Source: Bacillota bacterium (lineage in GTDB: Bacteria > Bacillota > Clostridia > Lachnospirales > Lachnospiraceae). From it: a stretch of DNA of 8,620 bases. Location of the stretch: the NCBI GenBank assembly GCA_023409835.1, contig JAEYQV010000149.1, positions 1 to 8,620 of the forward strand, written 5' to 3'. Under the pieces are notes generated by a model that saw nothing but the letters and a program-made list of their open reading frames with translations, was not told the DNA's origin and did no database searches. The position numbers and the translations under genes are program-made. Of this stretch, positions 1 through 5,078 are shown in pieces (position 1 is the stretch's first letter; each line of letters begins with the position of its first letter).

Positions 1-2
1 CG

Positions 3-74
3 AAATGGGAGAAAAAACATCCATTTTTAATATATTTTATAATTGCCATATGGACAGTTTATATTTCAACCTGA
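3..74 (+). CDS. possible 3' end of a truncated membrane-protein gene
   Basis: An open frame enters from the left edge and reads 23 residues to TGA at 72-74. The residues are Lys/Glu-rich at first (KWEKKHP), followed by a hydrophobic run FLIYFIIAIWTVYI and a short tail. This pattern of basic flank plus one membrane helix resembles the C-terminus of an integral membrane protein. No start is visible and the stretch is too short to assign to a family; another frame is also open here. The frame would converge on the CNNM-type gene at 228-1505. Weak call, based only on hydropathy. Confidence 0.25.
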   Translation, partial: KWEKKHPFLIYFIIAIWTVYIST

Positions 75-126
75 TTTTTGAGGAATTTACTCATTCAAAG
101 TGGAAGTTACCTTTTCAATTGACCAA

Positions 127-160
127 AGCCATAAAGCCATAAATGCCATAAATGGCATAA
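127..160. repeat. short AT-rich tandem repeat ending in a perfect inverted repeat
   Basis: Four consecutive 8-9 base units are seen: AGCCATAA, AGCCATAA, ATGCCATAA and ATGGCATAA. The last two units form a perfect dyad, ATGCCAT (143-149) and ATGGCAT (152-158), separated by AA. The repeat lies just beyond the terminator at 164-188. It could be replication slippage or a second small hairpin that assists termination. No known repeat family is recognised. Confidence 0.5.
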
Positions 161-163
161 AAC

Positions 164-188
164 TACCCTGTCTATAGCAGACAGGGTA
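164..188 (-). terminator. rho-independent terminator of the CNNM/CBS gene
   Basis: A perfect 10-bp stem, TACCCTGTCT (164-173) with AGACAGGGTA (179-188), encloses a 5-base loop ATAGC. Read on the minus strand it is followed by AGTTTTATG, a short U-tract. It begins 40 bases downstream of the stop codon of the gene at 228-1505. No U-run follows on the plus strand, so termination is probably one-directional. Confidence 0.75.
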
Positions 189-227
189 ATATAATCTATG
201 CAGATATTATTCGTGGAAGTAACCGTT

Positions 228-1505
228 TTATTCGTTTTCCGAGGTTTCCTCCTCCTGCTTAAGGAGAATGTGGACCTTATCGACACGATTTTTATCAACG
301 GAGGCAACCGTGAAAACAGTATTATGGTCAGTAACGGTTTCACCCTCCTCCGGAAGATGATCCAGAAGATATATGATATGGCCTGCAATTGAATCATAAT
401 CATCCGATTCAAGGTCAAGACCTAGGACTTCGTTAATATCATCCAGCTTCGTATTACCATCCACAATAAATTCATGATCGGATATGGCCTGAATACTGTC
501 TTCCTCATCATAATCGTATTCGTCCCGAATCTCGCCGACGATTTCCTCTAGCAGATCCTCGATGGTAATCAATCCGGCAGTAGCACCGTATTCATCCAGC
601 ACGATGGCCAGAGAGATGGAATTGCGTCTCATCTCTATCAGAAGCTCCGAGGTTTTCTTGAATTCATATGTGTAATAAGGCTCTCTTACGATATCTAAGA
701 TATTAAAATTCTCTTTCTCTCCATTGAAGAAAAAGACATCCTTCAGGTTAACGATACCAATGACGTTGTCCCTGGTTTCAGAGTATACCGGCATGCGGGT
801 GTATTTATCCGTTGCAAATGCCTGCACCAGTTCATCATAGGTCAGATCGGCACTGGCAAATGCCATATCAATCCGCGGTACCATGACATCCTTCGCAAGT
901 GAGTCACCGAAATCCACCACATTGGTTATCATACGGCGTTCCTCACTCTCTATGACCCCTTCTTCATGGGAATAATCCAGAATTGTCCGAAGCTCATTCT
1001 CGGTAATTGCAGTAGTTTTCGCCTTCGGGTCTATACGGAACAACCGCATGATTCCGATACACAGCTTATTTACGAGGAATATAATCGGTGTTAGAAGCTT
1101 TGTAATTGCAAAGATAGGGGCGGCAACAATAAGAGAGATCTTCTCGGCATATATGGTAGAGATTGATTTCGGTGTAATCTCACCGAAGACCAGAATTAAC
1201 AGGGTAAGAATACCGGTCACCAGACCGATCCATTCGCTGCTCCAGAAATCAATCGCCATGGTAGTTGCTAACGCAGAGGCTGAGATATTTACTACGTTAT
1301 TGCCAATTAGTATGGCACTGAGCATCTTCCCGGGCTCCTCGATCAGCTTAAGTACGGTTTGGGCACCTCGTACATCATCGTCAGCAAGCGTTCGCATGCG
1401 GAGCTTATTGACTGTAGTAAGTGCAGTCTCCGATCCTGAGAAGACAGCAGACAGGAATAAAAGAATTATTAATATAATCGGTTGCGCGGCATCACTGGGA
1501 TCCAT
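228..1505 (-). CDS. CNNM (DUF21)/CBS-pair/CorC_HlyC domain membrane protein (hemolysin-family)
   Basis: This 425-residue protein has the complete three-part layout of the CNNM/CorC family. Residues 1 to about 190 form the CNNM membrane domain, with hydrophobic segments near 8-28, 62-86, 92-112 and 124-150 and the family signatures SGSETAL (23-29) and GEITPKS (108-114). A CBS pair follows at about 208-328, ending in the classic LDEYGATAGLITIEDLLEEI stretch (303-322). A CorC/HlyC C-terminal domain spans about 340-416, followed by an acidic tail. Family members are linked to Mg2+ or other divalent-cation transport, with CBS domains sensing nucleotide. The 'hemolysin' name is historical and does not imply a toxin. 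The ATG at 1505 is chosen because AGGAG lies 8 bases upstream; two nearer ATGs are out of frame. The gene appears monocistronic, with its own promoter at 1561-1589 and terminator at 164-188. The ion transported cannot be read from sequence. Confidence 0.95.
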   Translation of the reverse strand: MDPSDAAQPIILIILLFLSAVFSGSETALTTVNKLRMRTLADDDVRGAQTVLKLIEEPGKMLSAILIGNNVVNISASALATTMAIDFWSSEWIGLVTGILTLLILVFGEITPKSISTIYAEKISLIVAAPIFAITKLLTPIIFLVNKLCIGIMRLFRIDPKAKTTAITENELRTILDYSHEEGVIESEERRMITNVVDFGDSLAKDVMVPRIDMAFASADLTYDELVQAFATDKYTRMPVYSETRDNVIGIVNLKDVFFFNGEKENFNILDIVREPYYTYEFKKTSELLIEMRRNSISLAIVLDEYGATAGLITIEDLLEEIVGEIRDEYDYDEEDSIQAISDHEFIVDGNTKLDDINEVLGLDLESDDYDSIAGHIIYLLDHLPEEGETVTDHNTVFTVASVDKNRVDKVHILLKQEEETSENE

Positions 1506-1560
1506 TCATTCATCTCCTAAAGGTTTCAATAGTATACAATTCGTTAATTGTCATTTATTT

Positions 1561-1589
1561 ATCTTACAGGAATGATATAGTAATGTCAA
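1561..1589 (-). promoter_or_regulatory. sigma-A type promoter of the CNNM/CBS gene
   Basis: On the minus strand TTGACA (1584-1589) is a perfect -35 box, separated by exactly 17 bases from TAAGAT (1561-1566). Transcription would start near 1554, leaving a leader of about 49 nt. That leader has a small hairpin (ACAAT 1536-1540 with ATTGT 1547-1551) and the AGGAG ribosome binding site. Confidence 0.75.
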
Positions 1590-1685
1590 GAATTAGGCAT
1601 TATTTTATACTTATTTCATACTTCTTTTAAAGAATAGTTCTAAATAATATCAATAAAATGCTAGAAAAAGTATATATTTTTACTA

Positions 1686-1714
1686 TTGTTATTTACGGTT
1701 ATAGGGTGTATTAT
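1686..1714 (+). promoter_or_regulatory. sigma-A type promoter of the phospholipase C family gene
   Basis: TTGTTA (1686-1691) and TATTAT (1709-1714) are separated by exactly 17 bases, in AT-rich DNA. A start near 1720 would give a leader of about 107 nt that contains the foldable segment at 1737-1821. The rest of the 1506-1826 gap, between the two divergent promoters (1590-1685), is AT-rich and shows no further feature. Confidence 0.55.
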
Positions 1715-1736
1715 TTGCACGTAGCTTTATTATAGC

Positions 1737-1821
1737 AGGAGGAGAGTAATCCAATCCCTTGCTAAGGCAGGTTAATAGTAACAAGGCATTACTTCTGAAC
1801 TTGTCTCCTTATTTCAGGAGG
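1737..1821 (+). promoter_or_regulatory. foldable 5' leader with two alternative pairings at the ribosome binding site
   Basis: The leader can form nested stems: AGGAGA (1740-1745) with TCTCCT (1804-1809), GTAAT (1746-1750) with ATTAC (1788-1792), CCTTG (1757-1761) with CAAGG (1782-1786), and then CTA with TAG inside. The same CTCCT (1805-1809) can instead pair with AGGAG (1816-1820), which is the ribosome binding site, across a 6-base loop. The two pairings exclude each other: the long fold frees the binding site, the short hairpin hides it. This is the logic of a translational switch. I do not recognise a known riboswitch class; a coincidence of several purine-rich tracts remains possible. 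Confidence 0.4.
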
Positions 1822-1826
1822 TTTTA

Positions 1827-2444
1827 ATGAGAAAGAAATCTCATATCTCACTTGCAAAGTTGCTTCTTAATAACATGAAGGTTAAGGACCTAAGCGATCA
1901 CAAGAATGCGTTTTATCTCGGAAGTATACTTCCGGACTTAAAACCCTCATTCCTTACGAAGAAGCATAACATTAATGAGACTTTTGATATTCTGATTAAT
2001 GAAATCAAGAGAATAACCGTAGATTATGATGTGAATAAGGGTATCAACGGTTATTATGCCAGACACCTCGGAGTAGTAACTCATTACCTGGCAGATTATT
2101 GTACCTTTCCCCATAACACCAGCTTCACAGGATCTATTTCTGAACATATCTATTATGAGAAAGAACTAAAGAAATTATTGAGAACCTATGTCAGGCTGGA
2201 CGCTGCAAAGGAAAACCGCGAAGAACCCGGAGAATCCCGGTCACTGGAGGATATTGAACAGTTCATTAGAAATACCCATGCAGATTATCTTAAGGCATGG
2301 AAGGCAGTTAAGGTCGATATCAATTATATTATGTATCTTTGCCATAAGGTAGTAGATGCCATATTAAGCTTCTTTGAGCTGGCCTTCAACCCCTCAGATA
2401 ATGAAGATGATCAACGGCTTCATATGGAATACATACAATCATAA
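1827..2444 (+). CDS. zinc-dependent phospholipase C family protein, apparently cytosolic
   Basis: This 205-residue protein matches the zinc-dependent phospholipase C / S1-P1 nuclease-like fold. Almost all metal ligands known from clostridial alpha-toxin have counterparts in order: H6 (KSHISLA), D37 (ILPD), H47, H86 and D90 (HYLAD, the HxxxD motif), H96 (FPHN), H107 and E111 (HIYYE). The D-to-H and H-to-E spacings of 6 and 4 agree with the toxin. Unlike secreted phospholipases it has no signal peptide, so the mature N-terminal Trp ligand is lacking, and it has no C-terminal PLAT/C2 membrane-binding domain. It is therefore not a typical exotoxin; the substrate is unknown and may not be phospholipid. 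The start is fixed by AGGAGG at 1816-1821, five bases before ATG. Expression may be governed by the foldable leader upstream. Confidence 0.85.
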   Translation: MRKKSHISLAKLLLNNMKVKDLSDHKNAFYLGSILPDLKPSFLTKKHNINETFDILINEIKRITVDYDVNKGINGYYARHLGVVTHYLADYCTFPHNTSFTGSISEHIYYEKELKKLLRTYVRLDAAKENREEPGESRSLEDIEQFIRNTHADYLKAWKAVKVDINYIMYLCHKVVDAILSFFELAFNPSDNEDDQRLHMEYIQS

Positions 2445-2445
2445 G

Positions 2446-2499
2446 AAAACCTGTAGTATCGCAAGTTCTTAATAGAATAAGTGATACTACAGGTTTTTT
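2446..2499. terminator. bidirectional rho-independent terminator between convergent genes
   Basis: A perfect stem pairs CCTGTAGTATC (2450-2460) with GATACTACAGG (2483-2493) and extends by four A-T pairs to 2446 and 2497. The 22-base loop contains its own small hairpin (TTCT, TAAT, AGAA). T6 follows on the plus strand, and TTTTCTT on the minus strand. It begins right after the phospholipase-family stop and lies about 75 bases beyond the SleB-type stop, so it can end both transcripts. Confidence 0.9.
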
Positions 2500-2572
2500 A
2501 TTCTGTTAATGGTGGTTGGCTGCCACAGGCAGACAAGCCGGTAATCAATGTAATGTAAGTCTATTTCATACG

Positions 2573-3346
2573 TTATTTTACGAAGACCATATGATCTATT
2601 CTTGCCGTAATGGTCTTTGACCATAACCACTGATTCGTGGAGCTGTCATCGAAGTAGAACATGGCATTGTTACTGGGATCCGCACCGTATAAGGCAGCCC
2701 AGGCGGCACGAATCGCATCGCTGGTGGCAGGTTTGTTGATTTCTCCATTCTTTACCGGTGTGAACTGCTGATAGCCGCCGGTTACATGATAGATTACATC
2801 ATAGATGGTATTTGGCCATTCCTGGCTCTGTACCCTATTCACAACTACGGCACCGACACCAACCATTGCCTGATAATCTTCACCTCTGGCTTCTGCTGAT
2901 ATTAATCTGGACAGAAGATCGACCTCATAGGTCGTGTAGGGAATGACAGTATTGGCTGTGGCAGAAGCTGTTTCCCCGGAAGGGATAATACCGGGCAAAA
3001 GCAGCTTTTGTCCGATATAGATCAGATGATCCCATTCGTTATTGGCTTTTCGCAGGGAATTGAGGGGGATACCGTATCGTTGTGATATAAGATATAGAGT
3101 ATCGCCGCCCTTAACAGTGTAAACGGTTGCAGGAACCTTCAATACCTGCCCCGTGTATATGTAGGAGGAGGTTAAAAGGTTATCCGACATTATCTTGTTG
3201 ACGGAGGTGTTAAAGAGACGGCTGATTGTGTAAAGTGAATCATTTTTGACAATGGTATAATTAGCTGCAAATGCAGTTGCCGTAAATAATGTCAGGGATA
3301 TTATTACTGCAAAGGCGAAAATACTTAGTCTTTTTTTAATAGTCAT
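2573..3346 (-). CDS. secreted LysM-LysM-SleB/CwlJ-type cell wall (spore cortex) hydrolase
   Basis: This 257-residue protein starts with a Sec signal peptide (KKR then a hydrophobic core, likely cleavage after AFA near residue 27). Two LysM peptidoglycan-binding repeats follow, at about 29-72 (NYTIVKNDSLYTIS) and 75-118 (VYTVKGGDTLYLIS). After a Ser/Thr/Ala linker comes a hydrolase_2 (SleB/CwlJ) catalytic domain from about 144 to the end. E152 in SAEARGE is the likely catalytic glutamate of this lytic-transglycosylase-like family; GYQQFTPV (190-198 region) and FYFDDSSTN are further conserved blocks. In spore formers such enzymes cleave spore cortex peptidoglycan during germination. The binding module here is LysM rather than the PG_binding_1 domain of Bacillus SleB. 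AGGAGG sits 7 bases before the ATG. The gene is monocistronic and shares a terminator with the convergent phospholipase-family gene. Confidence 0.92.
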   Translation of the reverse strand: MTIKKRLSIFAFAVIISLTLFTATAFAANYTIVKNDSLYTISRLFNTSVNKIMSDNLLTSSYIYTGQVLKVPATVYTVKGGDTLYLISQRYGIPLNSLRKANNEWDHLIYIGQKLLLPGIIPSGETASATANTVIPYTTYEVDLLSRLISAEARGEDYQAMVGVGAVVVNRVQSQEWPNTIYDVIYHVTGGYQQFTPVKNGEINKPATSDAIRAAWAALYGADPSNNAMFYFDDSSTNQWLWSKTITARIDHMVFVK

Positions 3347-3416
3347 AGGAAGCCTCCTTTTGCTGGTTTACAAGCTTACGCTGTAAATGAATTTGTTGTA
3401 CTTCTACAATTAAGTA

Positions 3417-3447
3417 ACATAGGGTTAATTATAATTGATTACTATGT
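3417..3447. promoter_or_regulatory. imperfect dyad in the divergent promoter region of the SleB-type and YbaK-type genes
   Basis: ACATAG (3417-3422) and CTATGT (3442-3447) are inverted arms around the palindromic core AATTATAATT (3427-3436); the core is off-centre by half a base. The core supplies a TATAAT on the minus strand (3428-3433), a possible -10 for the SleB-type gene, although no good -35 is seen. The dyad also overlaps the -35 of the plus-strand promoter. Placement suits a shared operator, but AT-richness makes chance plausible. Two small hairpins (TTTACA 3367-3372 with TGTAAA 3382-3387, and TTGTA 3396-3400 with TACAA 3405-3409) lie in the SleB-type leader. Confidence 0.3.
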
Positions 3448-3463
3448 ACAAATTCTATATAAT
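3435..3463 (+). promoter_or_regulatory. sigma-A type promoter for the YbaK-type gene
   Basis: TTGATT (3435-3440) and TATAAT (3458-3463) are separated by exactly 17 bases. A start near 3470 gives an unusually long leader of about 217 nt before the YbaK-type start codon, containing the CCGG-rich foldable segment and a possible small ORF. Confidence 0.6.
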
Positions 3464-3510
3464 AATATTGGTTGGGCAGGAAATGCTTATCATCACTGTA
3501 TAATTATTCT

Positions 3511-3575
3511 GCCGGAGTGGATAGGGGCACCCGGAACCGGAGATAATATGCCGGAGGAATGAGTTGAACTCCGGC
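3511..3575 (+). promoter_or_regulatory. CCGG-rich foldable leader with competing arms
   Basis: GCCGGAG occurs twice (3511-3517 and 3550-3556, 39 bases apart), while its complement CTCCGGC occurs once (3569-3575). The nearer copy gives a perfect 7-bp hairpin with a 12-base loop; the farther copy could displace it. CCGG appears five times in 65 bases, unusual in an otherwise AT-rich gap. There is no U-tract after the hairpin, so it is not a standard terminator. I do not recognise a known riboswitch or attenuator. It may be a leader RNA or the relic of an older repeat. Confidence 0.35.
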
Positions 3576-3586
3576 TATTAGGATAA

Positions 3587-3700
3587 ATGCAGGAAAGGTA
3601 TGGAAGAAGGGAAGGCCCATTGGATATGAAGAAATTCCATGTTACAGTATTGGATAAAAATGTGGATTATGAAAGGATGAAACACCATGTCAGTGGATAA
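3587..3700 (+). CDS. possible small ORF overlapping the YbaK-type start
   Basis: An ATG at 3587, five bases after AGGAT, opens a 37-codon frame ending TAA at 3698-3700. An in-frame internal ATG at 3626 would give 24 residues (MKKFHVTVLDKNVDYERMKH and so on). The frame overlaps the start of the YbaK-type gene by 14 bases in a different frame, an arrangement that permits translational coupling. The peptide matches nothing I recognise and has no membrane segment. It could equally be an accidental open frame. Low confidence. Confidence 0.2.
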   Translation: MQERYGRREGPLDMKKFHVTVLDKNVDYERMKHHVSG

Positions 3701-4157
3701 AGTACGCGAAGTATTGAAGCAGTGGGGAAGGGAGAAGGATATCAGAGAATTTGATGTATCGAGTGCTACAGTAGAGCTGGCGGCAAAAGCGCTCAGTGTG
3801 GAACCCGGCAGAATTGCCAAGACACTCTCATTCCAGCTGGGTGATGGTGCTATGGTCATCGTGGCAGCCGGAGATATGAAGATTGATAACGGAAAGTTTA
3901 AGCAGGAGTATGGCTTCAAGGCAAAGATGCTCTCCTATGATGAGCTGCTTAAGCTGATTGGATATGCACCGGGAGGAGTATGTCCCTTCGGATTAAGTGA
4001 GGACATCCCGGTATATCTGGATGAATCTCTGAAGCGTTTTCGTACTGTTTTTCCTGCCTGCGGTAGCAGTAACTCCGCAATCGAATTAACCTGTGACGAG
4101 CTGGAGCTATACAGTGCCTGCCGAAAATGGGTTGATGTATGTAAGGCAATCGAATGA
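3687..4157 (+). CDS. YbaK/EbsC family aminoacyl-tRNA deacylase
   Basis: This 156-residue single-domain protein covers the full YbaK/aaRS-associated domain (PF04073). Visible hallmarks are SSATVELAA (25-33), the conserved lysine in GRIAKTLSF (K45), AAGDMKID (60-67), GGVCPFG (96-102) and CGSSNSAIEL (125-134). Family members hydrolyse mischarged aminoacyl-tRNA in trans, classically Cys-tRNA(Pro); whether this member does so or acts on another pair is not visible. K45 is the residue expected to be needed for catalysis. AAAGGA ends about 10 bases before the ATG at 3687, which matches the usual N-terminus of the family. The stop is only three bases from the structured element at 4161-4368, and no conventional terminator follows. 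Confidence 0.9.
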   Translation: MSVDKVREVLKQWGREKDIREFDVSSATVELAAKALSVEPGRIAKTLSFQLGDGAMVIVAAGDMKIDNGKFKQEYGFKAKMLSYDELLKLIGYAPGGVCPFGLSEDIPVYLDESLKRFRTVFPACGSSNSAIELTCDELELYSACRKWVDVCKAIE

Positions 4158-4160
4158 AAT

Positions 4161-4368
4161 GGTGCTGTTGCATCAGCTGATTGATACGAGAAGCCCTCTA
4201 TGCGTTCCTGTACTAGCTGTTTACACAGGCAGCAGGACAGAGCTCGATTATGCGCTTCGGACATAGCAGGTCCGTAATTCATACATAATCAAGCTAATCC
4301 GTTCATCGGACGGGATAGGATGCCTAGAGGGCTTATGATATCCTCAAGCTATCATAACATAACAGCCC
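4161..4368. repeat. structured MITE-like element, complete copy
   Basis: This non-coding stretch of about 208 bases is almost entirely inverted repeats. Its outer ends GGTGCTGTT (4161-4169) and AACAGCCC (4361-4368) are inverted. Just inside each end is a hairpin: ATCA (4172-4175) with TGAT (4182-4185), and ATGATA (4335-4340) with TATCAT (4350-4355). The main stem pairs AAGCCCTCTA (4191-4200) with TAGAGGGCTT (4325-4334) and continues for about seven more pairs after one mismatch. Within are CTGT/ACAG (4217-4228), a 12-bp stem with one mismatch (4241-4252 with 4284-4295) that encloses CGGAC/GTCCG (4258-4274), and TCCG/CGGA (4298-4310). It fills the gap between two convergent stop codons. Its start and main arms match those at 8414-8620. 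No target-site duplication is obvious. Whether it is a non-autonomous mobile element or a structured RNA cannot be settled here. Confidence 0.7.
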
Positions 4369-4374
4369 TGTCGT

Positions 4375-4905
4375 TTATTCCTCTTCTTGTTTATTACCCC
4401 TGATCTTAAGTATCTTCGTTATCTCTGCTATATAGAGAGTATGGTAGTCTCCACCAGGATACCAGGTGGCTTTTAGCTTTTCCTCCAACAGACCCTCTGT
4501 GTTTAACGGTTGTTTATACAGCTTTCGGCAGATCATAACCAGCCTCGCTTCATCAAAGTATGGAGTTGCTTCATAACGGACAACGGATAGACCGGATTTG
4601 GTTATCTTGTCTTCCGTCCTTCCTGATACGGTACCCAGGTAGCTTAGGGTCTTCTTGTATTCCTTATCAAAGAAGCTTAAGGAGAAGGTATCTTCCCTAT
4701 CTATGAATTCTTTTGTGTATCGGTTTGGACGGATCATGATATAAGCTACGTTTTTACCGTACATTACTCCAAGACCTCCCCAAGAAGCGGTCATTGTATT
4801 AACCTTCTCTTCATTCCCGGCAGTCACCAGCATCCAATCCTTTCCGATCAGCTGAAACGGATTTTTCCGGAGCAGTTCAGGTGATATTGTCTTAAATTCA
4901 TTCAT
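4375..4905 (-). CDS. flavin reductase family protein (FMN-binding split barrel)
   Basis: This 176-residue cytosolic protein has the flavin_reduct domain (PF01613) along nearly its whole length. Supporting blocks are NTMTASWGGLGVM (36-48), the part expected to contact FMN; the IRPNRYTKEFID stretch (58-69); TFSLSFFD (73-80); and the C-terminal GGDYHTLYIAEI (151-162). Such proteins bind FMN and either reduce free flavin with NAD(P)H or act as small flavoproteins; the electron donor and partner are not evident. GGAGG lies 10 bases upstream of the ATG at 4905. A near-consensus promoter is at 4939-4967. The stop codon is six bases from the structured element at 4161-4368, and no separate terminator is visible, so that element may serve this role. 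Confidence 0.9.
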   Translation of the reverse strand: MNEFKTISPELLRKNPFQLIGKDWMLVTAGNEEKVNTMTASWGGLGVMYGKNVAYIMIRPNRYTKEFIDREDTFSLSFFDKEYKKTLSYLGTVSGRTEDKITKSGLSVVRYEATPYFDEARLVMICRKLYKQPLNTEGLLEEKLKATWYPGGDYHTLYIAEITKILKIRGNKQEEE

Positions 4906-4938
4906 CTTTTATCATCCTCCATAAAATCAGGTATCTGT

Positions 4939-4967
4939 ATTATACGCGAAATGACGTCGGGATGCAA
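4939..4967 (-). promoter_or_regulatory. sigma-A type promoter of the flavin reductase gene
   Basis: On the minus strand TTGCAT (4962-4967) and a perfect TATAAT (4939-4944) are separated by exactly 17 bases. The start would fall near 4932, giving a leader of about 27 nt that holds the GGAGG site. Confidence 0.75.
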
Positions 4968-5013
4968 CAGCCGTTCCTGTTAAATTCGTACTTCAAATAT
5001 TAGGAATTGCGTC

Positions 5014-5041
5014 TCATATCCGGTATAGGAAGCATATACTA
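5014..5041 (+). promoter_or_regulatory. possible sporulation sigma (SigE/SigK-like) promoter of the LysM-GH18 gene
   Basis: CATATACTA (5033-5041) fits the -10 pattern CATANNNTA of SigK and resembles the CATACANT of SigE. TCATATC (5014-5020) resembles a SigE -35, although the 12-base spacer is slightly short. No good sigma-A pair is seen between 4968 and 5078. Related glucosaminidases in Bacillus are made in the mother cell under SigE, which agrees with this reading. Tentative. Confidence 0.35.
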
Positions 5042-5078
5042 TTTATTAATGCTTTATTTGCTGGAGGACGCCTGGAGT

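Noticed and set aside
1048..1575. 175-codon open frame on the plus strand
   Set aside because: Antisense to the well-supported CNNM/CBS gene, running through its promoter, with no ribosome binding site or family resemblance.
1737..1821. Tetrahydrofolate riboswitch, suggested by GGAGAGTA near the start of the leader
   Set aside because: The remaining conserved blocks of that class are not found and the pairing pattern differs; the similarity is limited to a few bases.
2511..2536. Small hairpin CTGCC/GGCAG as a second terminator for the SleB-type gene
   Set aside because: Only five base pairs with a 3-base loop and no U-run; the 2446-2499 terminator is sufficient.
3935..4282. 115-codon minus-strand frame spanning the YbaK-type gene and half of the structured element
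   Set aside because: Opposes a clear gene and cuts through the inverted repeats; no domain or start signal.
5007..5078. N-terminal extension of the GH18 protein from TTG 5007, which would add a hydrophobic segment
   Set aside because: It would overlap the likely promoter at 5014-5041, has only a weak TAGGAA before it, and the family normally begins at the MTIYVVKQGDTL position.
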